From NCBI GenBank assembly GCA_966185765.1, contig CBIFVZ010000029.1, positions 1-40,558 on the forward strand: 40,558 bases of DNA, written 5' to 3'. Below, one piece after another: positions 39,747-40,558 of this stretch; position 1 is the stretch's first letter, and the number at the start of each line of letters is the position of its first letter. The notes under the pieces were generated by a model. That model was not told the origin of the DNA, did no database searches, and saw only the letters and a list, made by a program, of their open reading frames with translations. This DNA is from CBIFVZ01 sp966185765 (GTDB taxonomy: Bacteria > Pseudomonadota > Gammaproteobacteria > Enterobacterales > Enterobacteriaceae). The position numbers and the translations under genes were made by a program.

Positions 39747-40558
39747 GCCAGAAGTATCTCTTTATTGACCGCGACGGAACCCTGATTGCCGAGCCACCAG
39801 AAGATTACCAGGTGGACCGCTTTGACAAACTGGCCTTTGAGCCTGACGCCATCCCGGTGCTGCTGAAGCTCCAACAGGCGGGCTACCGGCTGGTGATGAT
39901 AACTAACCAGGACGGTCTTGGTACTGCCAGTCTGCCCCAGGCCGATTTTGACGGCCCGCACAACCTGATGATGCAAATCTTCAGCTCACAGGGCGTTAAG
40001 TTTGACGAGGTGCTGATTTGCCCACATCTTCCTGCCGACAATTGCGATTGCCGTAAACCGAAAACCGCACTGGTGCTACGCTATCTCGAAGATGGCGTAA
40101 TGGATAACGCTCACAGCTATGTGATTGGTGACAGAGCTACCGATATTGAGCTTGCCGATAACATGAGCATCAAAGGCCTGCGCTACGGCAGCGACGGGCT
40201 GGACTGGAACACTATTGGCGAGCAGTTAACCAGGCGTGACCGTTACGCCCACGTATCCCGCAATACCAAAGAAACGCAGATTGACGTGCAGGTGTGGCTG
40301 GACCGCGAAGGTGGCAGCAAAATTAACACGGGCGTCGGCTTTTTTGACCACATGCTGGACCAGATTGCCACGCACGGCGGCTTTCGGATGAATATTGAGG
40401 TGAAAGGAGACCTTTATATCGACGATCACCACACCGTTGAAGACACTGGTCTCGCCCTGGGCGAAGCGTTGAAAACCGCGCTTGGCGATAAACGCGGCAT
40501 TGCCCGCTTTGGCTTTGTGCTGCCGATGGATGAGTGCCTGGCGCGCTGCGCGCTGGAT
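39743..40558 (+). CDS. hisB: Bifunctional HisB (histidinol-phosphatase / IGP dehydratase), partial
   Basis: The first 272 codons of hisB are present; the frame stays open to the window edge and about 83 residues are missing. The N-terminal HAD phosphatase has 'FIDRDGTLIAEPPEDYQ' (nucleophile and acid Asp), 'MITNQDGLGT', the zinc Cys/His cluster 'CPHLPADNCDCRKPKT' and 'VIGDRATDIELA'. The imidazoleglycerol-phosphate dehydratase domain starts near residue 168 with 'RYAHVSRNTKETQIDVQVWL' and shows its manganese motifs 'GFFDHMLDQIATHG' and 'IDDHHTVEDTGLALGEAL'. It overlaps the hisC stop by four bases. Confidence 0.97.
   Translation, partial: MSQKYLFIDRDGTLIAEPPEDYQVDRFDKLAFEPDAIPVLLKLQQAGYRLVMITNQDGLGTASLPQADFDGPHNLMMQIFSSQGVKFDEVLICPHLPADNCDCRKPKTALVLRYLEDGVMDNAHSYVIGDRATDIELADNMSIKGLRYGSDGLDWNTIGEQLTRRDRYAHVSRNTKETQIDVQVWLDREGGSKINTGVGFFDHMLDQIATHGGFRMNIEVKGDLYIDDHHTVEDTGLALGEALKTALGDKRGIARFGFVLPMDECLARCALD

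Noticed and set aside
1..40558. CRISPR array, tRNA, rRNA, prophage or integron
   Set aside because: I saw no regularly spaced repeats, cloverleaf sequences, integrase genes or attachment sites in the window.

Overview
The window is chromosomal DNA from a member of the Enterobacteriaceae. Nearly every gene has a close counterpart in Escherichia coli K-12 or Salmonella, with family-typical lengths and familiar operon overlaps. Gene order and several regulatory details differ from K-12, so it is a related genus rather than E. coli itself. The species cannot be named from this stretch alone. All comparisons with K-12 are from memory, not from a search.

Layout. (1) 1-3220: the edge of a type VI secretion cluster on the minus strand. 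It holds a VgrG spike gene followed by a DUF4123-type adaptor gene cut by the window edge. The adaptor and the 3' third of vgrG are AT-rich and look acquired. (2) 3221-4710: a gene-poor AT-rich gap, then an uncharacterised TIM-barrel-like gene. (3) 4804-8132: phoP-phoQ and the ribosomal oxygenase roxA. (4) 8187-10085: a frameshifted small secreted-protein gene and pepT on the minus strand. (5) 10287-14291: the spermidine/putrescine importer potABCD. (6) 14296-14480: the potD terminator, interrupted by a 144-bp IS4-like miniature element. (7) 14499-19404: cobB, nagK and the lipoprotein exporter lolCDE, all leftward. (8) 19690-25486: ycfT, mfd, ldtC. (9) 25577-29098: bhsA and its divergent TetR regulator (comR-like), a 49-aa membrane protein, ycfJ and ndh. 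(10) 29322-33117: the leftward operon hinT-ycfL-lpoB-thiK-nagZ-ycfP. (11) 33495-36088: plaP and yeeZ, leftward. (12) 36210 to the end: the histidine operon (promoter, hisL leader, attenuator, hisG, hisD, hisC and a truncated hisB).

Physiology. Much of the window concerns the cell envelope: PhoPQ sensing, lipoprotein export (LolCDE), peptidoglycan cross-linking and recycling (LdtC, LpoB, NagZ, NagK), BhsA and two further lipoproteins. Polyamine uptake (PotABCD, PlaP), respiration (Ndh), repair (Mfd) and histidine synthesis fill the rest.

Most interesting points: the miniature transposon in the loop of the potD terminator with a 12-bp near-duplication; the loss of the ancestral potA ATG (now ACG); the paired palindromes around a CRP-like site between bhsA and the comR-like gene; the frameshifted secreted cysteine protein whose tail runs into the roxA terminator; the composition break inside vgrG; and the hinT/plaP junction, which fits an inversion spanning the replication terminus relative to K-12. 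I did not find a clearly new multi-gene system.
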